Origin: Mesorhizobium amorphae CCNWGS0123
GTDB taxonomy: Bacteria; Pseudomonadota; Alphaproteobacteria; Rhizobiales; Rhizobiaceae
Assembly: GCF_001686985.1 (NCBI RefSeq)
Contig: NZ_CP015318.1
Span: 5,144,001-5,208,000 of the forward strand
DNA: 64,000 nt
Direction: 5' to 3'
Shown here: positions 18,173 through 26,408 of the stretch, piece by piece
Layout: each line of letters opens with the position of its first letter
Position numbering within the stretch: position 1 is the stretch's first letter
Program-made: the position numbers and the translations under genes
The notes under the pieces: model-generated
Seen by the model: only the letters and a program-made list of their open reading frames with translations
The model's database searches: none
What the model was told of the DNA's origin: nothing

Positions 18173-18961
18173 TCAACCTGTCGGGGCAGCCGATCCTTTC
18201 AGATCCGAGAAAAGCGAGGCGGCGGCGGCCTTCTGAGCCGCATCCGTCGTTTCGACGCCGGATGCCAGCGCAAGAGCACGGACACGCTCGAGACTGTTTT
18301 GAAGGTGCTTGCGCATGGCGTCCCGCGCGGCGCGGCCATCCTGCTTCTCGATGGCTTCGACGATCTTTCGATGCTCGCTGTGGATGCGCGCGTAGTAGGC
18401 GTCCTTGAGTTCGGGCACCACCACGTGACCAAGCTGGAAGCGCGGCACGATGACGGGGCGCAAATATTCCAGGAAGCCGTGGATGAACTCGTTGCGCGCC
18501 GATTTGGCGATGGCCAGGTGAAAATCGTAATCGTAGTGGACCGGCACCGCGCCGGGATCCTCGTTGCGGGCGTCAACCTGCTCCATCAGCCTGCGAATGG
18601 TGCTTGCCTCGGACTCCGTCCGGCGCTCGGCGCAAAGCCCGGCGGCCTCCACTTCGACGCTCAGCCGCAACTCCAGCAGAGACACGGTTTCCGGCAAGGT
18701 CTTGAGTGCGTCCTGCGGTATCGAGAAATTGCGCGGCGCGGGCGCCTCGCTGACGAACATGCCGCGCCCCTGCTGCGGGATCACCATGCCTTCGGAGCGC
18801 AGCCGCGCCACGGCTTCGCGCACAACCGTGCGGCTGACATCATATTCGGCGCAGAGCTCGGCCTCGGTCGGCAATTGCGCGCCGGGTTGCAGCCTGCCTG
18901 AGCGAATCTTTTCCGACAGGCTTTCGGCCACAACAGTGGAAAGTGGCTTGCGCTTGGTCAT
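18173..18961 (-). CDS. GntR/FadR-family transcriptional regulator (FCD domain)
   Basis: A 262-residue regulator. The N-terminal winged helix (IRSGRLQPGAQLPTEAELC then VSRTVVREAVARLRSEGMV, residues about 17-60) is typical of GntR, and the C-terminal all-helical FCD domain has the metal/ligand histidines in DYDFHLAIAKSARN and HSEHRKIVEAI. Start ATG 18961 has AGGAG 4 bases upstream. Such proteins repress sugar-acid or amino-acid catabolic operons and are released by a carboxylate inducer. The likely operator is the 21956-21976 palindrome between the GarR-like and aldolase genes; that pairing is inference. Confidence 0.85.
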   Translation of the reverse strand: MTKRKPLSTVVAESLSEKIRSGRLQPGAQLPTEAELCAEYDVSRTVVREAVARLRSEGMVIPQQGRGMFVSEAPAPRNFSIPQDALKTLPETVSLLELRLSVEVEAAGLCAERRTESEASTIRRLMEQVDARNEDPGAVPVHYDYDFHLAIAKSARNEFIHGFLEYLRPVIVPRFQLGHVVVPELKDAYYARIHSEHRKIVEAIEKQDGRAARDAMRKHLQNSLERVRALALASGVETTDAAQKAAAASLFSDLKGSAAPTG

Positions 18962-19037
18962 CGGTCTCCTTCCACCATGCCCGGATGCCAAATGAAAGGT
19001 CCGAATGCCGGGATGATGCCCCAACCGGCAACGCCTT

Positions 19038-19400
19038 TCAAACCGCGGCCGTCACGATCAGTTCGACCAGCATGCCGGGTTTCGCCATCCGGCCTTCGCC
19101 GGACGAGCGGGCCGGCGCGTGTTCTTTCGGCACCCAGGCGTCCCAGACCGTGTTGACCTCGTCGAAATCGCGGATGTCGTCCAGCCACATCTGCACGTGC
19201 AGGATACGTGTCTTGTCGGTGCCGGCCTTGGCGAGCAGCGCGTCGATCTTGCCGAGCACTTCGCGCATCTGGCTTGCCGCGGACTGGCCGGGCGTGGCGA
19301 CCTGCCCGGTCAAATAGAGCGTGCCATTGTGGATGACGCCGTGATGGATGCGCGTATCGAATTCAAACCGTTGGATAGCGTTCATTGGCTTTCTCGTCAT
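19038..19400 (-). CDS. RidA/YjgF-family enamine/imine deaminase
   Basis: About 120 residues, the normal RidA size. The family core is visible in NGTLYLTGQVATPGQS, MREVLGKIDALL and the QMWLDDIRDFDEVN strand-helix, with the C-terminal KPGMLVELIVTAA. RidA proteins hydrolyse reactive enamines/imines to ketones plus ammonia. ATG 19400 overlaps the upstream SDR stop as ATGA; an in-frame ATG at 19385 preceded by GAGAAAG is also possible. Its placement with an FAD amine oxidase (22790-24007) under one probable operator suggests it clears the imine that enzyme makes. The canonical arginine of RidA (usually RVxxxP) is not obvious, so it may belong to another Rid subgroup. Confidence 0.78.
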   Translation of the reverse strand: MTRKPMNAIQRFEFDTRIHHGVIHNGTLYLTGQVATPGQSAASQMREVLGKIDALLAKAGTDKTRILHVQMWLDDIRDFDEVNTVWDAWVPKEHAPARSSGEGRMAKPGMLVELIVTAAV

Positions 19401-20203
19401 TCACTGGGAGCGGGGCGGATCGGATTGCCTTGCAGGTACTGTGCGTAGGGCGCCTGGACGAGCCAGCCGGCATCGACCGGCAAGGTCACGCCAGTGATCG
19501 ACGCAGCGCGCTCCGAGCACAGGAACAGGGCAGCCTCCGCCACGTCGCGCGGATCGACGAAGCGGCGCAGCGCCGTGGTCGCCTTGATGGCCTCGGGATT
19601 GCGCTCGCCACTGGCGATCTTGGCTTTCAGCCCGTCCGACAGCGTGTAGCCGGGCGCGACCGCGTTCACCCGCACCCCTTGCGGGCCGAGTTCGGCGGCG
19701 AGAATCTGCGTCAGCGCCAGCACCGCGTGCTTGCCCGGCGTATAGGCCGGAAGCGAAAGCGGCGCGAACGACGCAAGCGAGCCGACATTCAGGATGGCGC
19801 CCCGTCCCGCGGCCGCCATCAGCCTGCCGAACACCTGGCAACCGAGCAATGTGCCGCGATAGTTCACGCGCCACATCTTCTCGTCCTCATCCAGGCCCTG
19901 ATCGAGGACGCGCTTGCCGCTCTGCAGCATGCCGGCGCAATTGACGACCACATGCGGCACGCCGAACGCGTCTTCGACCGATCGTGCCAGCGCCTCGACC
20001 GACGCGGCATTGCCGACATCCGTCTCGAAAAAGCGGGCGGCGGGCGCGCCGGCGACTTCGCAAGCGGCCGCGACGGCATTGCCGCGCGCGGCATCGCGCC
20101 CTGGGACCGCCACGCGAAAGCCCTCCTCGGCAAAGCGCAAGGCAATCGCCTGGCCGATACCCGAGGTGCCGCCGATCACGACGGCTGTTTGCGTCTCAGC
20201 CAT
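19397..20203 (-). CDS. Short-chain dehydrogenase/reductase
   Basis: A 268-residue classical SDR with IGGTSGIGQAIALRFAEEG, an RD basic turn (VPGRDAARG), VVNCAGM in place of the usual NNAG, and the catalytic tyrosine-lysine pair in AYTPGKHAV. The C-terminal ITGVTLPVDAGW matches the family end. It overlaps the shikimate-dehydrogenase-like gene by 8 bp upstream and RidA by 4 bp downstream, so it is translated in one operon with GarR-like, AroE-like and RidA genes. Probably reduces or oxidises a keto/hydroxy intermediate of that pathway; substrate unknown. Confidence 0.75.
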   Translation of the reverse strand: MAETQTAVVIGGTSGIGQAIALRFAEEGFRVAVPGRDAARGNAVAAACEVAGAPAARFFETDVGNAASVEALARSVEDAFGVPHVVVNCAGMLQSGKRVLDQGLDEDEKMWRVNYRGTLLGCQVFGRLMAAAGRGAILNVGSLASFAPLSLPAYTPGKHAVLALTQILAAELGPQGVRVNAVAPGYTLSDGLKAKIASGERNPEAIKATTALRRFVDPRDVAEAALFLCSERAASITGVTLPVDAGWLVQAPYAQYLQGNPIRPAPSE

Positions 20204-21017
20204 TACTGCGGTCCTTGCGCTCGATGTCGAAGAATTCCGACATGCCGCGGACCTGGAAATCCATCATCGGACGCCCCAGCTGGACACGGCAACCTCTTTC
20301 GCGCCCAGCGCGCAGCAAGGCCGTCTCGGCCGGTTCCATGATGATGTCCACGACCGTCATCTCCGGCGTCAGCTTGCTTACATCCAGCGGCAGTGGATCG
20401 CCGGCGTGCATTCCGACCGGCGTCGCGTTGATCGCCATATCCATGCCCGAGGGATCGGCATCACCGACCTGGATGCGGCAGTTCGGAAACGCCTTGGCAA
20501 CCAGCCCAGCCAGCTTCCCGGCCCGGTCGGCATCGATGTCCGCCAGGCGCATCTCCTCGGCACCGGCTTCGGCAAGGCAATAGGCCAGCGACGCACCCGC
20601 GCCCCCTGCCCCTACCTGCAGGACGCGCCGGCCGGCGATCTGATGGCCGCCGGCCTTCAATCCGTCGATAAAACCGACGCCGTCGAAATTGTCGGCATAC
20701 CAGGTTCCGTCGGCCTGGCGGCGCACCGAATTGGCGCTCTGCACGCGCGCTGCCCGATCATGCGCGGCGGCGCACTTGTGATAGACCGCCGTCTTGTAGG
20801 GCACCGAAATGATGACGCCGCGAATGTTCTCGGCAGCGGTGATGCCTGCCCAGAATGTCTCGAAATCCTCGGGACGGCAGCTCAACGGCACCATCAGGCT
20901 GTCGAGTCCCTTCTGTTCGAAGATCTCGTTGAACATTCCGGGACTCTTCGCATGACCCACAGGATGGGCCAGCATCACGAAGACATCCGCCTTGCCGGTT
21001 CCGCGCATCGTATTCAT
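20196..21017 (-). CDS. Shikimate/quinate dehydrogenase-like protein (AroE family)
   Basis: A 273-residue AroE-family protein. The substrate side has HAKSPGMFNEIF, the catalytic lysine in VPYKTAVY and the aspartate in DNFDGVGF; the nucleotide motif is GAGGAGASLAYCL, followed by NATPVGM and the C-terminal GRPMMDFQV. All core catalytic positions of shikimate dehydrogenase appear conserved, but the SxS substrate-carboxylate motif is altered (HAKSPG), typical of YdiB/SDH-like catabolic paralogues. The gene overlaps both neighbours (4 bp with the GarR-like gene, 8 bp with the SDR). It may act on a quinate-like or other polyhydroxy acid; the biosynthetic aroE is expected elsewhere. Confidence 0.75.
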   Translation of the reverse strand: MNTMRGTGKADVFVMLAHPVGHAKSPGMFNEIFEQKGLDSLMVPLSCRPEDFETFWAGITAAENIRGVIISVPYKTAVYHKCAAAHDRAARVQSANSVRRQADGTWYADNFDGVGFIDGLKAGGHQIAGRRVLQVGAGGAGASLAYCLAEAGAEEMRLADIDADRAGKLAGLVAKAFPNCRIQVGDADPSGMDMAINATPVGMHAGDPLPLDVSKLTPEMTVVDIIMEPAETALLRAGRERGCRVQLGRPMMDFQVRGMSEFFDIERKDRSNG

Positions 21018-21904
21018 ACCCTTTCGTTTGACAATTCGTGGCCGCCCAGCGCTTCCAGCGCCCGCACCAGGGAGGAATGGTCCGCATCCGCGCCGCCCTC
21101 TCGTGCCGAACAGGCGTTCATCAGTTCCTGCGCCGTGGCCGTGTTCGGCAGCGCGACGCCGAGGGCGCGTGCGCTTTCCAGAGCCAGACCCAGATCCTTC
21201 TGGTGCAGACGAATGCGAAAGCCGGGCGCGAAGCTGCGCGAGATCATCCGCTCGCCATGCACTTCGAGCACGCGCGAGGACGCGAACCCGCCCATCAGCG
21301 CTGTCCGCACCTTGGCCGGATCGCAGCCGGCCTTGCTGGCGAAGACCAGCGCTTCGGCCACCGCTTCGATGTTGAGGGCGACGATGATCTGGTTGGCGAT
21401 CTTGCAGGTCTGTCCGGCGCCGTTGCGCTCGCCGATCAGGGTGATGTTCTTGCCCAGCGTCTCGAAGATCGGCAGCGCCCGTTCGAATTCGATCCTAGGG
21501 CCGCCCACCATGATGGTGAGGCTTGCCGCCTTGGCGCCGACCTCGCCCCCGGAAACCGGAGCGTCGAGATAGCCAGCGCCGGCCCCACGAAGCTTCGCCG
21601 CGAAGCGCTCGGTGGCGATCGGGCTGATCGAACTCATGTCGATGACCAAAGTGCCTGCGGATATCCCTTCGGCGACGCCATCCTTGCCAAACAGCACGCG
21701 TTCGACATCAGGCGTATCGCGCAGCATGGTGATGATGACCTCGGATCGGCGCGCCACGTCCGCCGCCGATCCGACCACGGCGGCCTCGAGATCCGCCGGC
21801 AATGGCGACCGGTTGAGAACGGTGGCGATCTCGTGCCCCGCGGCAGCCAGATGGCGCGCCATCGGGGCACCCATCACGCCCAGCCCGATAAAGCCGATCC
21901 TCAT
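21014..21904 (-). CDS. Beta-hydroxyacid dehydrogenase, tartronate-semialdehyde reductase/HIBADH-like
   Basis: A 296-residue protein with the dinucleotide motif GFIGLGVMGAPMARHL at residues 4-19, the substrate motif DAPVSGGEVGA and the catalytic lysine in GAGQTCKIANQ. These define the 3-hydroxyisobutyrate/tartronate-semialdehyde (GarR/GlxR) family, which reduces a semialdehyde to a 3-hydroxyacid or the reverse. It is the first gene of the operon running to RidA, divergent from an HpaI-like aldolase whose relatives (GarL) produce pyruvate and tartronate semialdehyde. The pairing makes a GarR-like role attractive; this is inference from context. Confidence 0.82.
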   Translation of the reverse strand: MRIGFIGLGVMGAPMARHLAAAGHEIATVLNRSPLPADLEAAVVGSAADVARRSEVIITMLRDTPDVERVLFGKDGVAEGISAGTLVIDMSSISPIATERFAAKLRGAGAGYLDAPVSGGEVGAKAASLTIMVGGPRIEFERALPIFETLGKNITLIGERNGAGQTCKIANQIIVALNIEAVAEALVFASKAGCDPAKVRTALMGGFASSRVLEVHGERMISRSFAPGFRIRLHQKDLGLALESARALGVALPNTATAQELMNACSAREGGADADHSSLVRALEALGGHELSNERV

Positions 21905-21955
21905 GCACCACCTTTTTGTGACACGGCCTGCAAGACCAGTTGCGGCCCAATTCAG

Positions 21956-21976
21956 GTATGATATATGACATCATAC
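21956..21976. promoter_or_regulatory. Perfect palindrome, probable GntR/FCD operator
   Basis: GTATGAT (21956-21962) and ATCATAC (21970-21976) form a perfect 7-bp inverted repeat with a 7-base spacer. It lies in the 106-bp gap between the divergent GarR-like (minus) and aldolase (plus) genes, where it could control both. The spacing and AT-rich dyad fit FCD-type GntR operators, and the only GntR gene nearby is at 18173-18961. Confidence 0.6.
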
Positions 21977-22010
21977 AAATTTCAATCGATGTTTTGCTGG
22001 AGTTTTCAAA

Positions 22011-22775
22011 ATGCAGGAGCGCCCAAATCCCTTGAAGGCGGCCGTGACTGACGGACGGCTGCATATCGGCATCTGGTGTTCGCTGGCGTCCGCCCTGACA
22101 ACGGAGGTGGTCGCGGGCTCAGGCGCGGGCTGGCTGCTGATCGATGGCGAGCACAGCCCCAACGATCTGCGCAGCGTGATGGCACAGCTCCAGGTGCTTG
22201 GCGGCTTTGCCTGCGAAGGCGTCGTGCGCCTGCCGTCGGACGACCCAAACCTGATCAAGCAGGCAATGGATATCGGCGCCCGCAGCCTGATGATCCCCAA
22301 TGTCCGCTCGGCGGACCAGGCGCGCACGATCGTCGCCGCGATGAGCTACGCGCCGCTCGGCTTCCGCGGCTTCTCCGTCGGCCATCGCGCCAATGCCTTC
22401 GGCCGCATCGCAGGCTATCATGCCAATGCCCGCAAGCAGCAGTTGTTGGCCGTGCAGATCGAATGCGACACCGGCGTTGCCAACGCGGCTGAGATAGCAG
22501 CGGTGGACGGCGTCGACGTCCTCTTCGTCGGCCCCGGCGACCTGTCGACCAATATGGGCGCCATGGGAAATCCCGGCGCCGAGCACGTGCAGCAGGCGAT
22601 TTCGTCTGTGCGGCAGGCGGCCGCCAAGGCCGGCAAGGCAAGCGGCATCCTGGCGCCCGCCAAGGCCGATGCCGACCGTTATATTGCGGACGGCTTCACC
22701 ATGGTCGCGGTCGGTTCGGATCTCGGCCTTCTGGCGCGCGGCTCCGACGCCCTGATCGCTTCCTTCAATCACTGA
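22011..22775 (+). CDS. HpcH/HpaI-family class II aldolase (GarL/HpaI-like)
   Basis: A 254-residue aldolase. The signature LIDGEHSPND (around residue 42) carries the base histidine, the VVRLPS arginine binds pyruvate, and metal ligands are the glutamate in VQIECDTG and aspartate in VGPGDLS. Family enzymes cleave 4-hydroxy-2-oxoacids such as 2-keto-3-deoxyglucarate or 2,4-dihydroxyheptanedioate into pyruvate and an aldehyde. ATG 22011 has GGAG 8 bases upstream. The next gene, an FAD amine oxidase, follows by 14 bp. A link to the divergent GarR-like reductase would complete a KDG-aldarate-like end game; the exact substrate is not proven. Confidence 0.83.
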   Translation: MQERPNPLKAAVTDGRLHIGIWCSLASALTTEVVAGSGAGWLLIDGEHSPNDLRSVMAQLQVLGGFACEGVVRLPSDDPNLIKQAMDIGARSLMIPNVRSADQARTIVAAMSYAPLGFRGFSVGHRANAFGRIAGYHANARKQQLLAVQIECDTGVANAAEIAAVDGVDVLFVGPGDLSTNMGAMGNPGAEHVQQAISSVRQAAAKAGKASGILAPAKADADRYIADGFTMVAVGSDLGLLARGSDALIASFNH

Positions 22776-22789
22776 CAAGGGCCCACGCC

Positions 22790-24007
22790 ATGGCCATTCC
22801 GCCCTACAAAACCCCTGCCCGCGCCGGCTACGACATCGTCATCGTCGGCGGCGCGGCGGTCGGATCGTCGATCGCCTATTGGCTGAGCCAGGCGCTCGGC
22901 GCCAGCGCATCGATCCTGGTGGTCGAGCGCGACAGCAGCTACGAGTTCTCCTCCACCGCGCTGTCCACCAGCGCGATCCGCCAGCAATACTCGAACCCGA
23001 TCAACGTCAAGATCAGCCAGTTCGGCGTCGAGATCATCCGTGGCTTTCCCGAGCGGATGGCGCCCTTCTTCAAGGGCGAGCCGGCGCCCGACCTCGGCTT
23101 CCGCGAACATGGCTATCTCTATTGCTGCTCACCCGAGGGCGTGGAAGCGGCCCGCGCCCGCGTCGACCTGCAGCGCAGCCTTGGCGCCCACACGGTCTTC
23201 CTCGAACCGGGCCCGCTGAAGGAGCGCTTTCCCTGGCTCAATGTCGAGGATCTCGGCGGCGGTTCGTGGGGGTCTCAGGAAGAGGGCTGGTTCGATTCGA
23301 TGGGCCTGCTCAACGGCTTCCGCCGGGCCGCGCGCGCCTCGGGCGTGGAGTACGTGGACAACGCCGTGACCGGGCTGGACGTCGCGGGCGGAAAAGTCGT
23401 CGCGGCGAAGCTGGCGACCGGCCAGACCATCTCGTCCGGAACGCTTGTCGATGCGGCCGGTCCGCGTGCCCAGCAGGTCGCCGCCATGGCAGGGCTGTCG
23501 ATCCCGGTCGCGCCCTACAAACGGTACAGTTTCGTCTTTTCGAGCGCCACGCCGATCCCCGGCCGGATGCCGAACGTGATCGACCTCTCGGGAACGTTCG
23601 TGCGGTCGGAAGGCGAGCTTTTCCTGACCGGCAATACGCCGCTCGACGACGGTCCGGCGGACTACGACGATTTCGAGATGCACCATGAGGAATTCGACGA
23701 GCGGATCTGGCCAGCTCTTTGGCATCGCATTCCCGCCTTCGATGCCTTGAGGGTCCAGGCAAGCTGGACCGGCCACTATGAGTACAACATGCTGGACCAC
23801 AACGGCATCGTCGGCTTCCACCCTGAGGTGACGAACTTCATGTTCGCCAACGGCTTCTCCGGGCATGGATTGCAGCAATCGCCGGCTGTTGGCCGCGCTG
23901 TATCCGAACTGATCGTTCACGGCGCCTTCCAGACGCTCGACCTGTCACCCTTCGGCTACGAAAGGATCCCACGCAACGAGCCTTTCCTCGAGGAAGCGGT
24001 GATCTGA
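22790..24007 (+). CDS. FAD-dependent amine/amino-acid oxidoreductase (DAO family), paralogue of 964-2169
   Basis: A 405-residue flavoprotein with DIVIVGGAAVGSSIAYWL near residue 14 and the C-terminal FANGFSGHGLQQSPAVG. Like the gene at 964-2169 it has the SNPINVKISQFG stretch, a YDDFE segment, GHYEYNMLDHNGIVG and the C-terminal FLEEAVI, so the two are paralogues or a duplicated function. It would oxidise an amine or imino acid to an imine, with RidA at 19038-19400 as likely helper. It is co-transcribed with the aldolase. The gap to the convergent doeB gene (81 bp) holds no clear terminator. Confidence 0.8.
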   Translation: MAIPPYKTPARAGYDIVIVGGAAVGSSIAYWLSQALGASASILVVERDSSYEFSSTALSTSAIRQQYSNPINVKISQFGVEIIRGFPERMAPFFKGEPAPDLGFREHGYLYCCSPEGVEAARARVDLQRSLGAHTVFLEPGPLKERFPWLNVEDLGGGSWGSQEEGWFDSMGLLNGFRRAARASGVEYVDNAVTGLDVAGGKVVAAKLATGQTISSGTLVDAAGPRAQQVAAMAGLSIPVAPYKRYSFVFSSATPIPGRMPNVIDLSGTFVRSEGELFLTGNTPLDDGPADYDDFEMHHEEFDERIWPALWHRIPAFDALRVQASWTGHYEYNMLDHNGIVGFHPEVTNFMFANGFSGHGLQQSPAVGRAVSELIVHGAFQTLDLSPFGYERIPRNEPFLEEAVI

Positions 24008-24088
24008 ATTTCCGGATTGCGCGGGCGCGTCAGCGAAAGATCCGTGTACGACGATTGCTCGGCCCTGACGGACCTTCATCGGAAATCA

Positions 24089-25090
24089 TCAACCGACCAG
24101 CACGGCCACGACGGCTGCACAATCGCCAGCCTTGACCAGGCCAGGAAAATGCCGCGCCGCCAGCAGGCCCGACATCCTGGCCCTGATCTCGTGCGGCGCG
24201 ACACCGGTACGGCCGACGGAATGGATGCGGGCCAGCACCTGCCCCTCTTCCACCTTCTCGCCGAGATCGACCATCGTTTCGATCATGCCGTCGTCCTCGG
24301 CAAAGGAGAAGCATTCGCCCGACGGCATATCCAGCCATTGGGTTCTGACCTTCTCGACCGCACCAGAAACAATGCCGGCATGGCGAAGCACATTGAGCAC
24401 GCCGCGCCTGGCGATCCGCACCGTCTCCGCGCGGGACGTCCCGCCACCGCCGAGCTCGGTGGTGATGAACAATTTGCCCATCTCTTCTGCGGCGGTGTCG
24501 AACATGCCGACCGCGTCGATCTCAAGCATCTTCATCGACCACGGTGCCGAGAACGCCTCGACCGCGTCAAAACCCTTGGCTTCCAGCACCTTGTCGGGGC
24601 GGATATGGGCGGCGCAGAACGGCACGAAGTCGAGCGTCCTGCCACCGGAATGGAAGTCGAGCGCGATGTCGGTGCGTGGCAAGAGCTCGCGCTGGAAATA
24701 GTCGGCGATCTTCTCCGTCACAGTCCCATCGGGACGGCCGGGAAAGCTGCGGTTGAGATTGCCCTTGTCGATCGGCGACGTGCGGGTGCCGGCGCGGAAG
24801 GCCGGATAGTTCATCGCCGGCACGATGATCACCGTGCCGCTTACCTCTTTCGGGTCGAGCGTGCGGGCAAGGTCATAGAGCGCCAGCGGCCCCTCATATT
24901 CGTCGCCGTGGTTGCCGCCGGTCAGCAGCGCCGTCGGCCCCTTGCCGTTGCGGATGACGCAGGTCGGGATCATCACAGAACCCCAGGCGGAATCGTCGCG
25001 GCTGTAGGGCAAGCGCAGGAAACCGTGCTGGACGCCGTCGCGGTCGAAATCGACGGTTGGTGCGATCGGCGACGGACGAAGGCTGGACAT
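24089..25090 (-). CDS. doeB: N-alpha-acetyl-L-2,4-diaminobutyrate deacetylase DoeB (EutE)
   Basis: A 333-residue zinc-dependent deacylase of the succinylglutamate desuccinylase/aspartoacylase family. The metal motif GGNHGDEYEGP (His and Glu ligands, near residue 60), the NRSFPG stretch and the second histidine in ALDFHSGG are all present. It removes acetate from the product of DoeA, giving L-2,4-diaminobutyrate. ATG 25090 sits 5 bp after the doeA stop; longer frames are shadow. It is the last gene of the ehu-eut-doe operon, as in Sinorhizobium. Confidence 0.87.
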   Translation of the reverse strand: MSSLRPSPIAPTVDFDRDGVQHGFLRLPYSRDDSAWGSVMIPTCVIRNGKGPTALLTGGNHGDEYEGPLALYDLARTLDPKEVSGTVIIVPAMNYPAFRAGTRTSPIDKGNLNRSFPGRPDGTVTEKIADYFQRELLPRTDIALDFHSGGRTLDFVPFCAAHIRPDKVLEAKGFDAVEAFSAPWSMKMLEIDAVGMFDTAAEEMGKLFITTELGGGGTSRAETVRIARRGVLNVLRHAGIVSGAVEKVRTQWLDMPSGECFSFAEDDGMIETMVDLGEKVEEGQVLARIHSVGRTGVAPHEIRARMSGLLAARHFPGLVKAGDCAAVVAVLVG

Positions 25091-25095
25091 CGGGC

Positions 25096-26274
25096 TCAAT
25101 CCTTCACCACCAGCTTGCGCGGCACATTGGCCAGGCACTCTACGCCATCATCGGTGATCAGGATGGATTCGGTGATCTCGAGACCCATCGTCTCCAGCCA
25201 CAGGCCGGTCATGAAATGGAAGGTCATGCCGGACTTGAGTTCGGTGCGGTCGCCGGGGCGCAGGCTCATGGTGCGCTCGCCCCAGTCCGGCGGATAGGAC
25301 AGGCCGATCGGATAGCCGGTGCGGTTGTCCTTGACGATGCCGTACTTCTTCAAGACGGCGAAGAAGGCGTTGGCGATATCCTCGCAGGTGTTGCCGGGCT
25401 TTGCGGCGGCAAGGCCGGCCTCCATGCCTTCCAGCGTCGCCTTTTCGGCATCGAGGAATTCCTGCGTCGGCTTGCCGAGGAAGACGGTGCGCGACAGCGG
25501 GCAATGGTAGCGATTGTAGCAACCGGCAATCTCGAAGAAGGTGCCCTCTCCCGACTTCATCGGCTTGTCGTCCCAGGTCAGGTGCGGCGCCGAAGCATCG
25601 GCGCCCGATGGCAGCAACGGCACGATCGCCGGATAGTCGCCGCCGATCCCGTCGACACCGCGCGTGCCGGCATCGTAGATCTCGGCGACGAGATCGCATT
25701 TGCGCATGCCGACCTCGATTGTGTCGACGATGCGCTGATGCATGGCTTCGACGATGCGGGCGGCCTTGCGCATATAGTCGATCTCGGTCGGGCTCTTGAT
25801 CGCGCGCTGCCAGTTGACCAGGGCAGTGGCGTCGACGAAGCGCGCGTTTGGCATGTGCTTCTGCAGCGAGGCGAAGGCAGCCGCCGAGAACCAGTAATTG
25901 TCCATCTCGACGCCGACGGTCAGCTTGCCCCAGCCGCGATCGGCAAGCACGCTGGCCAAAAAGTCCATCGGATGGCGCTCGGTCGATTGAACGTAGTGGT
26001 CAGCGTAGCCGACGATGTTGTCGTGGGCGAGGTAGGCGGTGCGCTTGGCGCCGTTGGCGTCCTGGCCGCGGCCATACCAGACCGGCTCGCCCGACGGCGG
26101 CACGATGACAGCTTGATGCACATAGAACGACCAGCCGTCATAGCCGGTCAGCCAGGCCATGTTGGACGGGTCGCTGACGATCAGCAGATCGACGCCCTTT
26201 TCCTCCATGGCCTTCCGGGTCTTGGCAAGGCGCTCCGCATATTCGCCGCGCGAGAATTTCAGGTTTGGCTGCAT
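25096..26274 (-). CDS. doeA: Ectoine hydrolase DoeA (EutD), M24 peptidase family
   Basis: A 392-residue pita-bread-fold protein, full length for DoeA (about 399 aa). The N-terminal creatinase-like domain has LTGYDGWSFYVHQAV; the catalytic domain contains EIAGCYNRYHCPLSRT and GLSYPPDWGERTMSL, both characteristic of ectoine hydrolase. It opens the ectoine ring to N-acetyl-2,4-diaminobutyrate. ATG 26274 has GAGG 10 bases upstream, which removes an unsupported N-terminal extension. It is separated from eutC by 134 bp holding two palindromes, and is followed closely by doeB. Confidence 0.88.
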   Translation of the reverse strand: MQPNLKFSRGEYAERLAKTRKAMEEKGVDLLIVSDPSNMAWLTGYDGWSFYVHQAVIVPPSGEPVWYGRGQDANGAKRTAYLAHDNIVGYADHYVQSTERHPMDFLASVLADRGWGKLTVGVEMDNYWFSAAAFASLQKHMPNARFVDATALVNWQRAIKSPTEIDYMRKAARIVEAMHQRIVDTIEVGMRKCDLVAEIYDAGTRGVDGIGGDYPAIVPLLPSGADASAPHLTWDDKPMKSGEGTFFEIAGCYNRYHCPLSRTVFLGKPTQEFLDAEKATLEGMEAGLAAAKPGNTCEDIANAFFAVLKKYGIVKDNRTGYPIGLSYPPDWGERTMSLRPGDRTELKSGMTFHFMTGLWLETMGLEITESILITDDGVECLANVPRKLVVKD

Positions 26275-26300
26275 TGTTCTTGATCCTCGTTTGTTGGGCC

Positions 26301-26337
26301 CTGGAGCCCGTTTCAACTTCGTTGAACCCAGCTCCAG
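26301..26337. repeat. Palindromic intergenic element, first of a pair
   Basis: CTGGAGC (26301-26307) pairs with GCTCCAG (26331-26337), and the inner TTCAAC/GTTGAA arms (26312-26326) pair as well around TTC. It lies in the eutC-doeA gap. The interrupted perfect dyad suggests either a mobile palindrome or an RNA hairpin within the operon transcript. Confidence 0.55.
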
Positions 26338-26348
26338 GAATTTTGCTC

Positions 26349-26397
26349 GAGCATGATCTGATCGGAAAACCGGTTCCCACTTTTCCGGATCATGCTT
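26349..26397. repeat. Palindromic intergenic element, RIME-like
   Basis: AGCATGATC (26350-26358) and GATCATGCT (26388-26396) are perfect inverted arms with a nested GGAAAA/TTTTCC pair (26364-26386). From memory this resembles the short palindromes scattered between genes in Rhizobiales genomes; a genome-wide copy count would confirm it. Confidence 0.6.
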
Positions 26398-26408
26398 TGC
26401 GGCCAGCA

